Shown: one piece after another, positions 18,480 to 26,854 of the stretch
How positions within the stretch are numbered: the stretch's first letter is position 1
Layout: the number at the start of each line of letters is the position of its first letter
NCBI RefSeq assembly: GCF_016888135.1
Contig: NZ_JACSWB010000239.1
Location: 1-38,241, forward strand
DNA: 38,241 nt
DNA from: Leptolyngbya sp. CCY15150
GTDB taxonomy: Bacteria; Cyanobacteriota; Cyanobacteriia; RECH01
Direction of reading: 5' to 3'
Notes under the pieces: model-generated
Databases searched by the model: none
The model's input: the letters and a program-made list of their open reading frames with translations, nothing else
Told to the model about the DNA's origin: nothing
Made by a program: the position numbers and the translations under genes

Positions 18480-18962
18480 CTAGGCTGCCAGTTCCTGCTC
18501 AATAGCTCGCACCAGTTGCGGGTTGTCGGGGGTGACGCTGCTGCGGTAGCGACTGACCACGTCGCCCTGCTTGTTCACCAAAAATTTCTCAAAATTCCAG
18601 CCCACCTCGCCCACCGGCTCCACCTGCGTCAGCCGAGCGTAGAGGGGATGCTGCTGTGGGCCCTTGGCGTGAACCTTATCAAACAGGTCAAAGCTGACGC
18701 CGTAGCTGGTGCTGCAAAAGGTTTTAATTTGCTCATTGCTGCCCGGCTCCTGAGCGCCATAGTCATTACAGGGAAAACCCAACACCCGTAGACCTTGCGG
18801 CCCATAGGTTTGGTGAAGCTTTTCTAAGCCGCCATACTGGGACGTATAGCCACAGTAGGACGCCACATTGACAATTAACAGCACCTGCCCCTGGTACTCA
18901 CCGAGGGACTTGTCCTGCCCGTCCATTGTTTTCACGCTGATATCGCTGATTGTCTGAGCCAT
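18480..18962 (-). CDS. glutathione peroxidase family (thiol peroxidase)
   Basis: A 160-residue Cys-type glutathione peroxidase homologue that reduces hydrogen and lipid peroxides, in bacteria usually with thioredoxin. The peroxidatic Cys is in NVASYCGYTSQYGGLE, followed by the conserved GFPCNDYGAQEPGSN (Gln of the catalytic tetrad) and WNFEKFLVN (Trp and Asn). Length matches the family. The frame is open upstream to 19013, but the ATG at 18962 starts MAQTISDISVKTMDG, the normal N-terminus, and has GAGG about 9 bases ahead. A HIP1 octamer lies directly against this start codon. It is divergent from the HU gene. No operon partner is evident. Confidence 0.93.
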   Translation of the reverse strand: MAQTISDISVKTMDGQDKSLGEYQGQVLLIVNVASYCGYTSQYGGLEKLHQTYGPQGLRVLGFPCNDYGAQEPGSNEQIKTFCSTSYGVSFDLFDKVHAKGPQQHPLYARLTQVEPVGEVGWNFEKFLVNKQGDVVSRYRSSVTPDNPQLVRAIEQELAA

Positions 18963-19333
18963 GGCGATCGCCTCGTTTTCCCTAACGTTGACTAACACTT
19001 TGTTGACAAACACTTGATGGGAACACCGCGATCGCCATCGCCCTGATCACCCTTGACCACCGAGGGAGCGATCGACCATCGAGACATCCCATGCAAATCT
19101 TCCCATTTTCCGAGTCAGTTGGATGAGTCAACCGTCTGGTACTGCGAGGGATCTGCCCTGGACTATCTGCTGATTCCTTAACACTCTGCAACAAAAATGG
19201 AACAAATGTCCTATCTTTGGCGCAGATTGGCGGCTAATTGACCCCAAAATGGCGAAAAAAACCCCTGATCTACATAAATTAAAGGTTTTGCCGTTCCATA
19301 ACTTTGAAGTAACCCTTAGAATGGGTCAGTAAA
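18963..19333. other. divergent promoter region of the peroxidase and HU genes
   Basis: About 370 bases without a gene between two divergent starts. The half nearer to HU is AT-rich (19200-19330), as expected for a strong promoter. No single -35/-10 pair stands out with the right spacing. The highly structured leader of HU follows from 19334. Confidence 0.5.
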
Positions 19334-19418
19334 ATTTCGAGTCTGTGGGAGTTTCAGCCGTTTTACCAGCGAGACTGAAACTTCATGGTCTTACGACGGT
19401 CTTACGACGACTCGAAAT
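19334..19418 (+). promoter_or_regulatory. nested inverted repeats in the HU leader
   Basis: An outer perfect 10-base stem, ATTTCGAGTC (19334-19343) with GACTCGAAAT (19409-19418), encloses an inner perfect 8-base stem, AGTTTCAG (19350-19357) with CTGAAACT (19375-19382). Between the inner and outer right arms lies an 11-base unit (GGTCTTACGAC) repeated exactly in tandem at 19387-19408. If transcribed, this gives a two-tier stem-loop 50 bases before the HU start codon. Regulation of HU translation or mRNA stability is an inference. Confidence 0.65.
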
Positions 19419-19468
19419 ACCAATCACGGCGTTGAACACGTGTTGAGATAGATCTAAGGAGATTTCAT

Positions 19469-19747
19469 ATGAACAAAGGTGAACTCGTGGATGCAGTCGC
19501 TGAAAAGGCGAATGTGACCAAGAAACAAGCTGATGCAGTGCTAACCGCAGCCATTGAATCGATCATGGATGCCGTCTCTGCTGGACAAAAAGTGACCCTC
19601 GTGGGCTTTGGCTCATTTGAACCGCGCGAACGCAAAGCTCGCGAAGGTCGGAATCCTAAGACAGGTGAAGCTATGGAGATTCCGGCAACCACCGTTCCGG
19701 CTTTCTCTGCAGGCAAGCTGTTCAAGGAAAAAGTAGCGCCTAAGTAA
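19469..19747 (+). CDS. HU family DNA-binding protein
   Basis: A 92-residue histone-like protein that bends and compacts DNA as a dimer. It matches HU over its full length: MNKGELVDAVAEKANVTKKQ (helix 1), VTLVGFGSFEPRERKAREGR (family signature) and the beta-arm RNPKTGEAMEIPATTVPAFS with the DNA-intercalating Pro. The start is fixed by AAGGAG 8 bases upstream. Cyanobacteria usually carry one essential HU. It stands alone, with a structured leader upstream and a hairpin downstream. Confidence 0.96.
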   Translation: MNKGELVDAVAEKANVTKKQADAVLTAAIESIMDAVSAGQKVTLVGFGSFEPRERKAREGRNPKTGEAMEIPATTVPAFSAGKLFKEKVAPK

Positions 19748-19770
19748 GCGCGCGATCGCTACGGTCTACA

Positions 19771-19814
19771 AGTCGGGGAGAAGCGATCGCCTGCTTGACG
19801 TCTTCTCCCTGACT
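19771..19814 (+). terminator. hairpin after the HU gene
   Basis: Arms AGTCGGGGAGAAG (19771-19783) and CTTCTCCCTGACT (19802-19814) pair over 13 bases with one G-U wobble around an 18-base loop that contains a HIP1 site. No T-run follows, so it may be a processing or stability element rather than a classical terminator. Confidence 0.5.
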
Positions 19815-19978
19815 GCTAGCTTGGCTCTAGCTAGATGCACCATGTCAGACTCTGAATATCAACATCTGAATGTCAACCATGAAGGTTAGAGGTAGGCAGC
19901 GGATCAGCCCCAGTTAGGCGATCGCCGCCCACCTCGCCAGACGATCTGTAGCGCCAAGAGCGCCAAGATCGACCAAGA

Positions 19979-20009
19979 AGGGGTAGGTTAGGCTACCCCT
20001 AACTTTTTT
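19979..20009 (+). terminator. intrinsic terminator or attenuator just before the phosphatase gene
   Basis: A perfect 8-base stem, AGGGGTAG (19979-19986) with CTACCCCT (19993-20000), has a 6-base loop and is followed by AAC and six T (20004-20009). The Shine-Dalgarno AAGGA of the next gene starts two bases later. It could end the HU transcript, or it could be a leader attenuator of the phosphatase-like gene, because that gene has little room for a promoter after it. Confidence 0.75.
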
Positions 20010-20021
20010 AAGGACAAGGGT

Positions 20022-20483
20022 GTGCCCCAAGATTTGCAGCAAATCTATCAATTTTTGGCGATTTCAGAGGCGATCGCCACGGCTGGCCAGCCCACGGCTG
20101 AGCAGTTGACGGCTATTCAGCAAGCCGGCTATCAGGTGGTGATCAACCTAGCGCTGCCCACCTCGGATGGGGCCTTGCCCGATGAAGCAGGGCTGGTGCG
20201 CCAGTTGGGCATGGAGTATATCGCCATTCCCGTGGCATGGGAACAGCCGACCCCAGAGGACTGCGATCGCTTTTTTGCCGCCCTCGACCAACATCACGAC
20301 CAGCGCATCTTCGTCCACTGCGCCGCCAATATGCGCGTGTCAGCCTTCATGTATCTCTACCGTCGGCTCCGCCAAGCCACCGATGAAGCGATCGCCCAGG
20401 CCGATTTACAGCGCATCTGGCAACCCAATGCCACCTGGCAAGCCTTGATCGATGGATATCTGCAGAAAGCTGAGCCTAGCTGA
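20022..20483 (+). CDS. small dual-specificity phosphatase-like protein (DUF442/BLH-type)
   Basis: A 153-residue cytosolic protein resembling the tyrosine-phosphatase-like domain found in cyanobacteria and in beta-lactamase-hydrolase-like proteins. The N-terminal part reads ATAGQPTAEQLTAIQQAGYQ and VINLALPTSDG; AIPVAWEQPTPED supplies the general-acid-side loop. The P-loop reads VHCAANMRVSAF. This is C-x4-R, one residue shorter than the canonical C-x5-R, so phosphatase activity is uncertain even though the Cys, Arg and following Ser are present. It starts at GTG 20022 with AAGGA 9 bases upstream, directly behind a terminator-like hairpin. Its substrate is unknown. Confidence 0.8.
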   Translation: MPQDLQQIYQFLAISEAIATAGQPTAEQLTAIQQAGYQVVINLALPTSDGALPDEAGLVRQLGMEYIAIPVAWEQPTPEDCDRFFAALDQHHDQRIFVHCAANMRVSAFMYLYRRLRQATDEAIAQADLQRIWQPNATWQALIDGYLQKAEPS

Positions 20484-20787
20484 AGGTAGCGCCACCGATT
20501 GGGAGTATCCACACCATCCTGACAGGTGCGCCATTGCCCTGATTCGGAGCTTGAAACGATATGAGTGATGAAGACGGCAGTAATTGGGGAGAGCGATCGC
20601 CCTACCGATCGTGTCCAGCGATCTGATCTTGCCCGCGATCTGTTACTAAATTTTGCGTCATCCAACGATACATTACTAATCCCACACCTAGCTCAGCTCT
20701 CTCTGAGACAATCTAAAACAGGATTCAACGCATCAGCCTCGTTAGCCTCGATGGTTGCGTTGACGACCCCATAGGAGATCTCGCGAT
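20484..20787. other. intergenic region before chlB
   Basis: About 300 bases with one HIP1 site and no supported gene, hairpin or known RNA. The chlB promoter should be here. Confidence 0.4.
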
Positions 20788-22314
20788 ATGAAATTGGCTT
20801 ACTGGATGTATGCTGGGCCCGCCCACATTGGCACCCTGCGGGTTGCGACGTCCTTCAAAAACGTCCATGCCATCATGCACGCACCCATCGGCGATGACTA
20901 TTTCAACGTCATGCGATCCATGCTGGAACGGGAGCGCAACTTCACCCCCGTGACCACCAGTGTGGTCGATCGCCATGTGTTGGCCCGAGGGTCTCAGGAA
21001 AAAGTAGTCGATAATATCACCCGCAAGGATCAGGAAGAACAGCCCGACCTGATTGTGCTGACCCCCACCTGCACCTCCAGCATCCTGCAAGAAGATCTGC
21101 AAAACTTTGTGGATCGGGCCCAGATGGAGTCCAAGGGTGATGTCATGCTGGCGGATGTCAACCACTATCGCGTCAACGAACTGCAGGCAGGCGATCGCAC
21201 CCTGCAGCAAATCGTCCAGTTTTACACCGAGAAGGCCCGCAAGCGCGACGAACTGCCTACGGATAAAACTGCCAATCCCTCCGTCAATATCATTGGCACC
21301 TCCACCCTCGGCTTCCATAACCAGCACGACTGCACCGAACTGAAGCGGCTGATGGCGGATCTGGGCATTGAAGTCAACACCGTAATTCCTGATGGTGCCT
21401 CGGTGCATCAGCTCAAGAATCTGTCCCGCGCTTGGTTTAACCTCGTGCCCTATCGCGAACTAGGCACCATGACGGCCGACTACCTGAAGCAGGAGTTTGC
21501 CATGCCGGTGGTCGATATTGTGCCCATGGGCGTGGTGGAAACAGCCCGCTGCATTCGCGCCATCCAGCGCATCTTAAACGACCAAGGTGCTGGGGTTGAC
21601 TACGAAGATTTTATTAACCACCAAACCCTCAACGTTTCTCAAGCCGCTTGGTTCTCCCGCTCCATCGATTGCCAAAACCTGACGGGTAAAAAGGCCGTGG
21701 TATTTGGCGATAATACCCACGCGGCGGCCATGACCAAGATTTTGGCGCGGGAAATGGGCATCCATGTGGTGATGGCAGGCACCTACTGTAAATATGATGA
21801 AGACTGGTTCCGGGAGCAGGTGAGCGACTACTGCGATGAAGTCTTGGTGAGCGATGACCATGCCGCCATTGGGGATGCGATCGCCCGCATTGAACCCTCC
21901 GCCATCTTCGGCACCCAAATGGAACGGCACGTGGGTAAGCGCTTGAATATTCCCTGTGGTGTGATTGCCGCGCCTATCCATATCCAAAACTTCCCCATTG
22001 GCTACAAGCCGTTTGTGGGCTATGAAGGCACCAACCAAATCGCCGACTTGGTCTACAACTCCTTCACCCTCGGCATGGAAGACCATCTGCTGGAAATCTT
22101 CGGCGGCCACGACACCAAGGACGTGATCACCAAGGGCATGACCGCCGATACCGATCTGGGCTGGAGCAAGGATGGCTTGACAGAACTCAACCGTATTCCT
22201 GGCTTTGTGCGCGGTAAGGTAAAACGCAATACGGAGAAATTTGCCCGCGATCGCAATATCTCCGAAATTACCGCCGAGGTGCTCTATGCCGCTAAGGAAG
22301 CGATCGGCGCTTAG
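20788..22314 (+). CDS. chlB: light-independent protochlorophyllide reductase subunit B
   Basis: A 508-residue subunit that, with ChlN, forms the catalytic NB component of the dark-operative protochlorophyllide reductase. It reduces ring D of protochlorophyllide with electrons from ChlL. Length is exactly that of cyanobacterial ChlB. The Asp at residue 36 ([12 protein letters not shown]), known as the non-cysteine ligand of the NB-cluster, is present. Other family blocks are [36 protein letters not shown] and [13 protein letters not shown]. The start is supported by AGGAG about 11 bases upstream. chlL and chlN are not within the window on either side, so chlB is transcribed separately here. 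It converges on the EAL-domain gene with a hairpin between them. Confidence 0.97.
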   Translation: MKLAYWMYAGPAHIGTLRVATSFKNVHAIMHAPIGDDYFNVMRSMLERERNFTPVTTSVVDRHVLARGSQEKVVDNITRKDQEEQPDLIVLTPTCTSSILQEDLQNFVDRAQMESKGDVMLADVNHYRVNELQAGDRTLQQIVQFYTEKARKRDELPTDKTANPSVNIIGTSTLGFHNQHDCTELKRLMADLGIEVNTVIPDGASVHQLKNLSRAWFNLVPYRELGTMTADYLKQEFAMPVVDIVPMGVVETARCIRAIQRILNDQGAGVDYEDFINHQTLNVSQAAWFSRSIDCQNLTGKKAVVFGDNTHAAAMTKILAREMGIHVVMAGTYCKYDEDWFREQVSDYCDEVLVSDDHAAIGDAIARIEPSAIFGTQMERHVGKRLNIPCGVIAAPIHIQNFPIGYKPFVGYEGTNQIADLVYNSFTLGMEDHLLEIFGGHDTKDVITKGMTADTDLGWSKDGLTELNRIPGFVRGKVKRNTEKFARDRNISEITAEVLYAAKEAIGA

Positions 22315-22326
22315 GGGTTAACGACC

Positions 22327-22373
22327 CAGATCCCCGACTTCTCCCAGATCCCCGACTTCTTAGTCGGGGATCT
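22327..22373. repeat. direct repeat plus 12-base hairpin between convergent genes
   Basis: The 16-mer CAGATCCCCGACTTCT occurs at 22327-22342 and 22345-22360. The second copy pairs with AGTCGGGGATCT (22362-22373) through a perfect 12-base stem with loop TCTT. The unit GATCCCCGACTTCTTAGTCG is a dispersed palindrome type frequent in cyanobacterial spacers. It lies 12 bases after chlB and 9 before the end of the EAL gene, so it may also serve as a bidirectional terminator despite lacking T-runs. Confidence 0.75.
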
Positions 22374-22381
22374 ATAGTCCA

Positions 22382-25183
22382 TCAAAGGGGTGTAGGCCAA
22401 GGCCATTCTCCAAGGGCGATCGCTTCTTCTGCCTGGTAGGGAGGAATGGGGCGCGAGATTAAATAGCCCTGGGCGGCTTCGCATCCCAGGGCCTGGAGTT
22501 GTTGGAGTTGTGCTTGGGTTTCCACCCCTTCCGCCACCATATCCATGCCGAGGCTGCGAGCCAGAAGGCGAATCATGCGAATGAGTTCTAGGCTTTTGGG
22601 ATCCTGTTCCAAACTGATCACAAAAGAGCGATCGATCTTGAGGGTATCGAAGGGGAAGGTGCGCAAATAGCTTAGGGATGAGTAGCCGGTGCCAAAATCA
22701 TCAATACATAGACGAATGTGGCGCGCTTTCAACTGCTCTAGCACCGCGCTCACCTGGGCTGCATTTTCCATCACCGCCGTTTCCGTCACCTCCAGCTTGA
22801 GGCCAGTGGGCGACAGGCCCGTCTCCTGCAGCACCTGATCGACAATATCGAGGAAATTAGGCTGCATCAGTTGCGCCACCGATACGTTCACCGAGATGGC
22901 CAAGCGAGGATGCTCAGGGAATTGTTGATGCCAATTATGGAGCTGGGTGCAGGCCTGCCGCAGCACCCAGGTTCCCAAGGGCACAATGAAGCCCGTTTCT
23001 TCGGCGAGGGGAATGAAGTCTACCGGCGAGATCCAGGCTTGATGATGCCGCCAGCGCAGCAATGCTTCAAAGCCAATGAGCTGTCTGGTTTCTACCTGGA
23101 TAATCGGCTGGTAGTAGAGCTGAAAGTCTTGGCGATCGAGGGCGCGGTGCATTTCGCTGTCTAACCGGAGGCGATCGAGGGCTTGGGTACGCATCTCTAG
23201 GTCGAAGGCAGCATAGCCCGTGGAGCTTCTCAGCCGAGCATGGTGCATAGCAATGTCGGCCGCTTGCAGCAAGGCCTCTGAGTCGTCGTCACCTTCTTGG
23301 CGCAAGACGAAGCCCAGGGTAATTTGCATAAATACCGTGTGGGTTCCCAAGCTAAAAGGTTGGCTAAAGTCGCGCTGTAGGTCTTCCGCAAATTGGATAG
23401 CTTCTGGCAGGGAGGCGATCGCTTCATGGAGGATAGCAAATTCATCGGTGCCCACTCGGGACAGCATTCCCTGGGCGGGTAGGCTCGTCTGCAAGCGAGT
23501 GGCGATCGCCATCAGCAACTGCTCGGACAACTGGTGCCCCAGGCTATATTTCAGCACCTTAAAGCGCACGAGATCGAGGTGGAAAATGGCAAACGACTGG
23601 GGCTGGCTGGCCGTACTCTCGTCTAATAAAGCCTGGATACGCTGCTGCAGCAAACGCCGCTGGGGAAGCTGGGTCAAGGCATCATAAAAAGCCGAATAGC
23701 GAAGCTGCTCCTCGGCCTGAATCCGCGCCGTCACATCCTGCACCATCGACAAGGTGCCCATCACCTCCCCATTGCCTTGTCGCAGAGGCGTATGGTGCCA
23801 TTCACAGAAAATGGTGCGGCCGTCCTTGGTGCAGTTTTCTTGCAGCATTGGCGTAGAGGTTTCTCCATCCAAACCCGATAGGGGTGCAGGCAGGCGGCGA
23901 TCGCCCGCCATTCTCAACACCCCATCAGGAACCTTGCCCAACATATCAGCCTTAGAATAGCCAAAAACAGCGATCGCGGCTGGATTCCAATCCACAACTT
24001 GGCCCTGGCGATCGCAGATGATGCAAGCAATGGGGCTGCGGTCAAACTGAAGCTGGAGACGCTGCTGTAACTGCTGCGTGTGCTCAAACAACTGAGCATT
24101 AATTAAGGCCATCGCACAGCGTTCCGCCGTGATTTCTAATAAATGAATCTCCGACTCCGTCGAAGCATGGGATTGATGCCATTCCACCTGAAGAACGCCC
24201 ACAAACTGCTGATGCCGCTTGAGGGGCACCCCCAACACATGGCGGGTTTGGGGCAGATTGCCAGAATCGGTGCTAAAGCGAGGATCTTGCCGCAGATCTT
24301 GAATATCCAGCAGTTGCTCCGTCGCCCGAATGATGCGAGCAATTTCTCGATTAATCAAAAAGCTGCTGTACTGATCGGTTCTGGCACCGCCCATGTGGGC
24401 CGCGAGCACTAGATCGTCATCCTGGACAAGAAAAATCAGCCCCAGGTCAGCCGCCATCACCGTCACTAAGCGATCGAGGAGAACATGCAGCAGAGCATCT
24501 ATCTCCAAGGTGCTAACGGCATTGGCTGTCACCAGGTTGAGCGCTTCTAGCTCCCGATTTCTCCGTTGCAATTCCTGCAGCAGCGCCTCTCGCTCTTGCT
24601 TCATCCGCTGCCGTTCGGTGATATCCCGCGCAATGCCAATCAGCCCCTCCACCTCACCGCCAACGTTACAAAGGGGATACTTGGTGGTGAGATAGGTCAG
24701 AGTCTGCCCTTGCATCGTCACCGTTTCTTCAAGCTGCTGCGGCATTTTGGCACCGAGCACCGCCCGATCCGTAGCTTGCAGTTGGATAAAGTCTTCGGCA
24801 GACACATAGTCTCGGTCATCGGTGCCGATGATCTCCGCAGCCGATTTCCCCAAACGCTGGGCACCGCTCGTATTGATCAACCCATAGCGGCCCTGGATAT
24901 CTTTGACAAAGATGGCGTCTGTGGTTCCCTCAATGATGCTGCTGAGCAAGGCATAGCTCTCCCGCAGCGATCGCTCTCCTCGACGGATCAAAAGATAGAG
25001 GAGCACGCTGGTCACCAGGGTAAATAGCCATCCCTTGAGAATACTCACCCGCACCAACAGCTCCGGCGTTGCCCCCAACGACAGCAGAACGCGATCGGAC
25101 AGCAAGATCCATAAGCTGCTCCAGAAAGCATAGGCAAACGGGACAGTCATAGACAGGCGTTTTTTGAGATCAGGCGATTGCAT
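22382..25183 (-). CDS. membrane PAS-GAF-PAS-GGDEF-EAL protein, probable c-di-GMP phosphodiesterase
   Basis: A 933-residue signalling protein. Two membrane segments lie at about residues 13-35 and 47-66. PAS 1 follows at about 75-190 (ending in GIARDITERQRM), then a short coiled coil, GAF at about 220-365, PAS 2 at about 378-495 (MVQDVTARIQAE), GGDEF at about 500-660 and EAL at about 670-920. The GGDEF signature is degenerate (RVGTDEF near residue 577), and no RxxD inhibitory site precedes it, so cyclase activity is doubtful. The EAL domain looks complete: FEALLRW, NVSVAQL, ETAVMEN, IDDFGTGYSS, LKIDRSF, AEGVET and QGYLISRP. It should therefore hydrolyse c-di-GMP in response to signals sensed by its PAS and GAF domains. 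The ATG at 25183 has AGGGGA nearby; a second ATG at 25150 is less likely. Confidence 0.92.
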   Translation of the reverse strand: MQSPDLKKRLSMTVPFAYAFWSSLWILLSDRVLLSLGATPELLVRVSILKGWLFTLVTSVLLYLLIRRGERSLRESYALLSSIIEGTTDAIFVKDIQGRYGLINTSGAQRLGKSAAEIIGTDDRDYVSAEDFIQLQATDRAVLGAKMPQQLEETVTMQGQTLTYLTTKYPLCNVGGEVEGLIGIARDITERQRMKQEREALLQELQRRNRELEALNLVTANAVSTLEIDALLHVLLDRLVTVMAADLGLIFLVQDDDLVLAAHMGGARTDQYSSFLINREIARIIRATEQLLDIQDLRQDPRFSTDSGNLPQTRHVLGVPLKRHQQFVGVLQVEWHQSHASTESEIHLLEITAERCAMALINAQLFEHTQQLQQRLQLQFDRSPIACIICDRQGQVVDWNPAAIAVFGYSKADMLGKVPDGVLRMAGDRRLPAPLSGLDGETSTPMLQENCTKDGRTIFCEWHHTPLRQGNGEVMGTLSMVQDVTARIQAEEQLRYSAFYDALTQLPQRRLLQQRIQALLDESTASQPQSFAIFHLDLVRFKVLKYSLGHQLSEQLLMAIATRLQTSLPAQGMLSRVGTDEFAILHEAIASLPEAIQFAEDLQRDFSQPFSLGTHTVFMQITLGFVLRQEGDDDSEALLQAADIAMHHARLRSSTGYAAFDLEMRTQALDRLRLDSEMHRALDRQDFQLYYQPIIQVETRQLIGFEALLRWRHHQAWISPVDFIPLAEETGFIVPLGTWVLRQACTQLHNWHQQFPEHPRLAISVNVSVAQLMQPNFLDIVDQVLQETGLSPTGLKLEVTETAVMENAAQVSAVLEQLKARHIRLCIDDFGTGYSSLSYLRTFPFDTLKIDRSFVISLEQDPKSLELIRMIRLLARSLGMDMVAEGVETQAQLQQLQALGCEAAQGYLISRPIPPYQAEEAIALGEWPWPTPL

Positions 25184-25381
25184 AGTCCCCTATCATCGGC
25201 GTTTACCTAGTATGACGTTATGGCTTCCAAGACCGCTTCAAAGCAGTCTCAACGGCAGCACTCAGCAATCCTAACCCTCTCAGACTCTAGTTCCAGTGTG
25301 ACGAGGAAAATTCACAAAAACAAGGCATTCCTCAGGGATCAAGGTTGGAAAGATCACGAAGAACCCAAGGTGTATTCCCTA

Positions 25382-25461
25382 ATTCCCGCCATCATCTTGT
25401 CTATACCGTAGGGGCGAGATCTATGCCGTGATTCCCGTCATCATCCTGTCCATATTGTGGG
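25382..25461 (+). repeat. two imperfect copies of a 31-base direct repeat
   Basis: Copy 1 (25382-25413) and copy 2 (25431-25461) both read ATTCCCG(C/T)CATCATC followed by TTGTCTATACCGTAGGG or CTGTCCATATTGTGGG. A related CATCATCTTG recurs near 25686. They differ by a handful of transitions and one gap, which suggests an old tandem duplication. Confidence 0.7.
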
Positions 25462-25816
25462 TTCACCAGCGATCATGATGCGGCATTGCTGAATGAAAGT
25501 ATGACATCGGACTGTGAGCAAGATGCTCACCCTACCAGTGAGACCCATCTAAAGTTATGTATTGGAAAAACCTGAAAATTATCTTTTAGCAAAACTTGCA
25601 AGCATTTCCTAATGCATTTTTTTTAGCTGTGTTGCACCACTACCTTGATGGTGAATGAAGGGTGAGCGAGACACTCACGGTTCGTTAACGCCCATCATCT
25701 TGCGATTCAGCAACGCCCATTAAGCTTCCTTGTTCAGCCTGGAGGTAGTCGTCATCACCCAGGAGGTGAGGGTCTGAGACCCTAACGTCATCAACGTTCG
25801 GGCTTTGCTTTCGTTA

Positions 25817-25899
25817 GGTTGCCCATCAGCCCATAGCCAGCAGCCTGGGCAACCATGAATCTTGTTAAAGAAAGTCTGCTTAATCTAATGCAATTAGAT
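25817..25899 (+). promoter_or_regulatory. inverted repeat and 17-base palindrome upstream of the iron-sulfur/ferritin genes
   Basis: GGTTGCCCA (25817-25825) pairs with TGGGCAACC (25846-25854) around a 20-base loop. About 30 bases further lies a perfect 7-3-7 palindrome, ATCTAAT-GCA-ATTAGAT (25883-25899). It has the size and AT-rich arms of a repressor operator but does not match the Fur, PerR or NtcA consensus. It is about 257 bases before the next start codon. Confidence 0.45.
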
Positions 25900-26155
25900 C
25901 TCAACAAGCTACAATGAAAAAAATTGTTGCTTCAAAGACTGATTCCCAGGTTGTCCTAGGTGGCACCTAGCTAAACAGCCGAAGCCCGGCACGTTTATGA
26001 AAAGTTTTCTACCCCGAGAGTCTCGCCAAAAGGCCGCACCGCCTTGGCTCTATCTATAGATTAAATTCCCTGTAACAACGACCCTGTCAAGTCTTGAGCA
26101 ATTGAGAACTTATTTCACCTGATGTCAACCCTCACCTAAAACTCTGGATCAAACT

Positions 26156-26779
26156 ATGGTAGTTTCCTGCGATCGCATCCCTCAAACCTTTGCCTACACC
26201 GGCACCGTCCTCGCCCTAGACTACAAAGACAATGGCACCATCAAGGGGCTGCGGCTCAGCCATCCCCTGGGCGGCCTTCCCGTCAAGCTTGATAAAACCC
26301 TACGCACCCAGTTGCCGGCCGGCTTGTCGCCCGGTGCCATGGTGCAGGTGTCGGGCTACCAAAAGCCTGGAAAGTATGGCATGAGCAAGTTCACGGCCGA
26401 TCGGCTCATTCTGCAGGCTCAGGGCAATACAGAGTCATCCATGCCGGCCCCTCCCGCCCCTAGAAGCACCAGCAAGGGCGATCGCTCCCCCACCCAAGCC
26501 ACCATCTTGGTCTGCGGCAAGTCGGGATGTCGTAAACGTGGTAGTGCCAAGCTATGTAGTGCGATAGAATCAGCCATGGGCGATCGCTCTACCCCTAGCC
26601 ATGTCTGCGTGAAAGAAGTGGGCTGTATGAAACAATGCAAGGCTGGTCCGCACCTTGTCTTTATGCCCGACAAAGCACGATATAGCCAAGTCAAACCTCA
26701 AGATGTGCCGCGTCTCCTCGCCCAGCACATCGTGCGATCCGCCAACGATTCGGTATCAGATGTCCAACGAGCGATGTAA
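26156..26779 (+). CDS. thioredoxin-like [2Fe-2S] ferredoxin-domain protein
   Basis: A 207-residue protein in two parts. Residues about 8-90 form a small beta-rich domain (TGTVLALDYKDNGTIKGLRL ending in FTADRLILQ) of unknown role. After a Pro/Ser-rich linker, residues about 110-190 match the thioredoxin-like [2Fe-2S] fold of NuoE and HoxE C-termini. The ligands appear as LVCGKSGCRKRGSAKL and EVGCMKQCKAGPHLVF (C-x4-C and C-x3-C pairs, the first with a Gly-Lys-Ser insertion). It probably carries electrons in the cytosol. A bacterioferritin-like gene follows on the same strand, 75 bases downstream, suggesting that the cluster delivers or takes electrons for iron release; this link is inferred. 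The start has only a weak GGAT ahead of it. Confidence 0.82.
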   Translation: MVVSCDRIPQTFAYTGTVLALDYKDNGTIKGLRLSHPLGGLPVKLDKTLRTQLPAGLSPGAMVQVSGYQKPGKYGMSKFTADRLILQAQGNTESSMPAPPAPRSTSKGDRSPTQATILVCGKSGCRKRGSAKLCSAIESAMGDRSTPSHVCVKEVGCMKQCKAGPHLVFMPDKARYSQVKPQDVPRLLAQHIVRSANDSVSDVQRAM

Positions 26780-26854
26780 GTCGCTTTCGATCCGGGCGGT
26801 CATCCGACCTGCCCCTCGCCCATTCTTTATTGATTGACCCAGCATAGCGTTTGC

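Larger units (their letters stand above)
25184..26155. other. long structured intergenic region
   Basis: About 970 bases between divergent genes with no convincing gene; a 63-codon frame at 25220 has no ribosome-binding site or recognisable features. It holds two imperfect copies of a 31-base repeat (25382-25461) and short hairpins of GTGAG/CTCAC type near 25514-25530 and 25661-25678. It also has AGGGTCT-G-AGACCCT at about 25774-25788, a 9-base inverted repeat at 25817-25854 and a palindrome at 25883-25899. The last 200 bases probably hold the promoter and leader of the [2Fe-2S] protein gene. It may encode a small RNA, but no known family (Yfr1, 6S, tmRNA or RNase P) was recognised. Confidence 0.55.

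Noticed and set aside
25220-25411. 63-codon open frame in the long spacer
   Set aside because: No ribosome-binding site, low-complexity Ser/Lys/Gln-rich start, no known motif, and it runs through one copy of a non-coding repeat.
25500-26100. Possible known small RNA (Yfr1, 6S, tmRNA, RNase P) in the long spacer
   Set aside because: The diagnostic core motifs of these RNAs were looked for and not seen.
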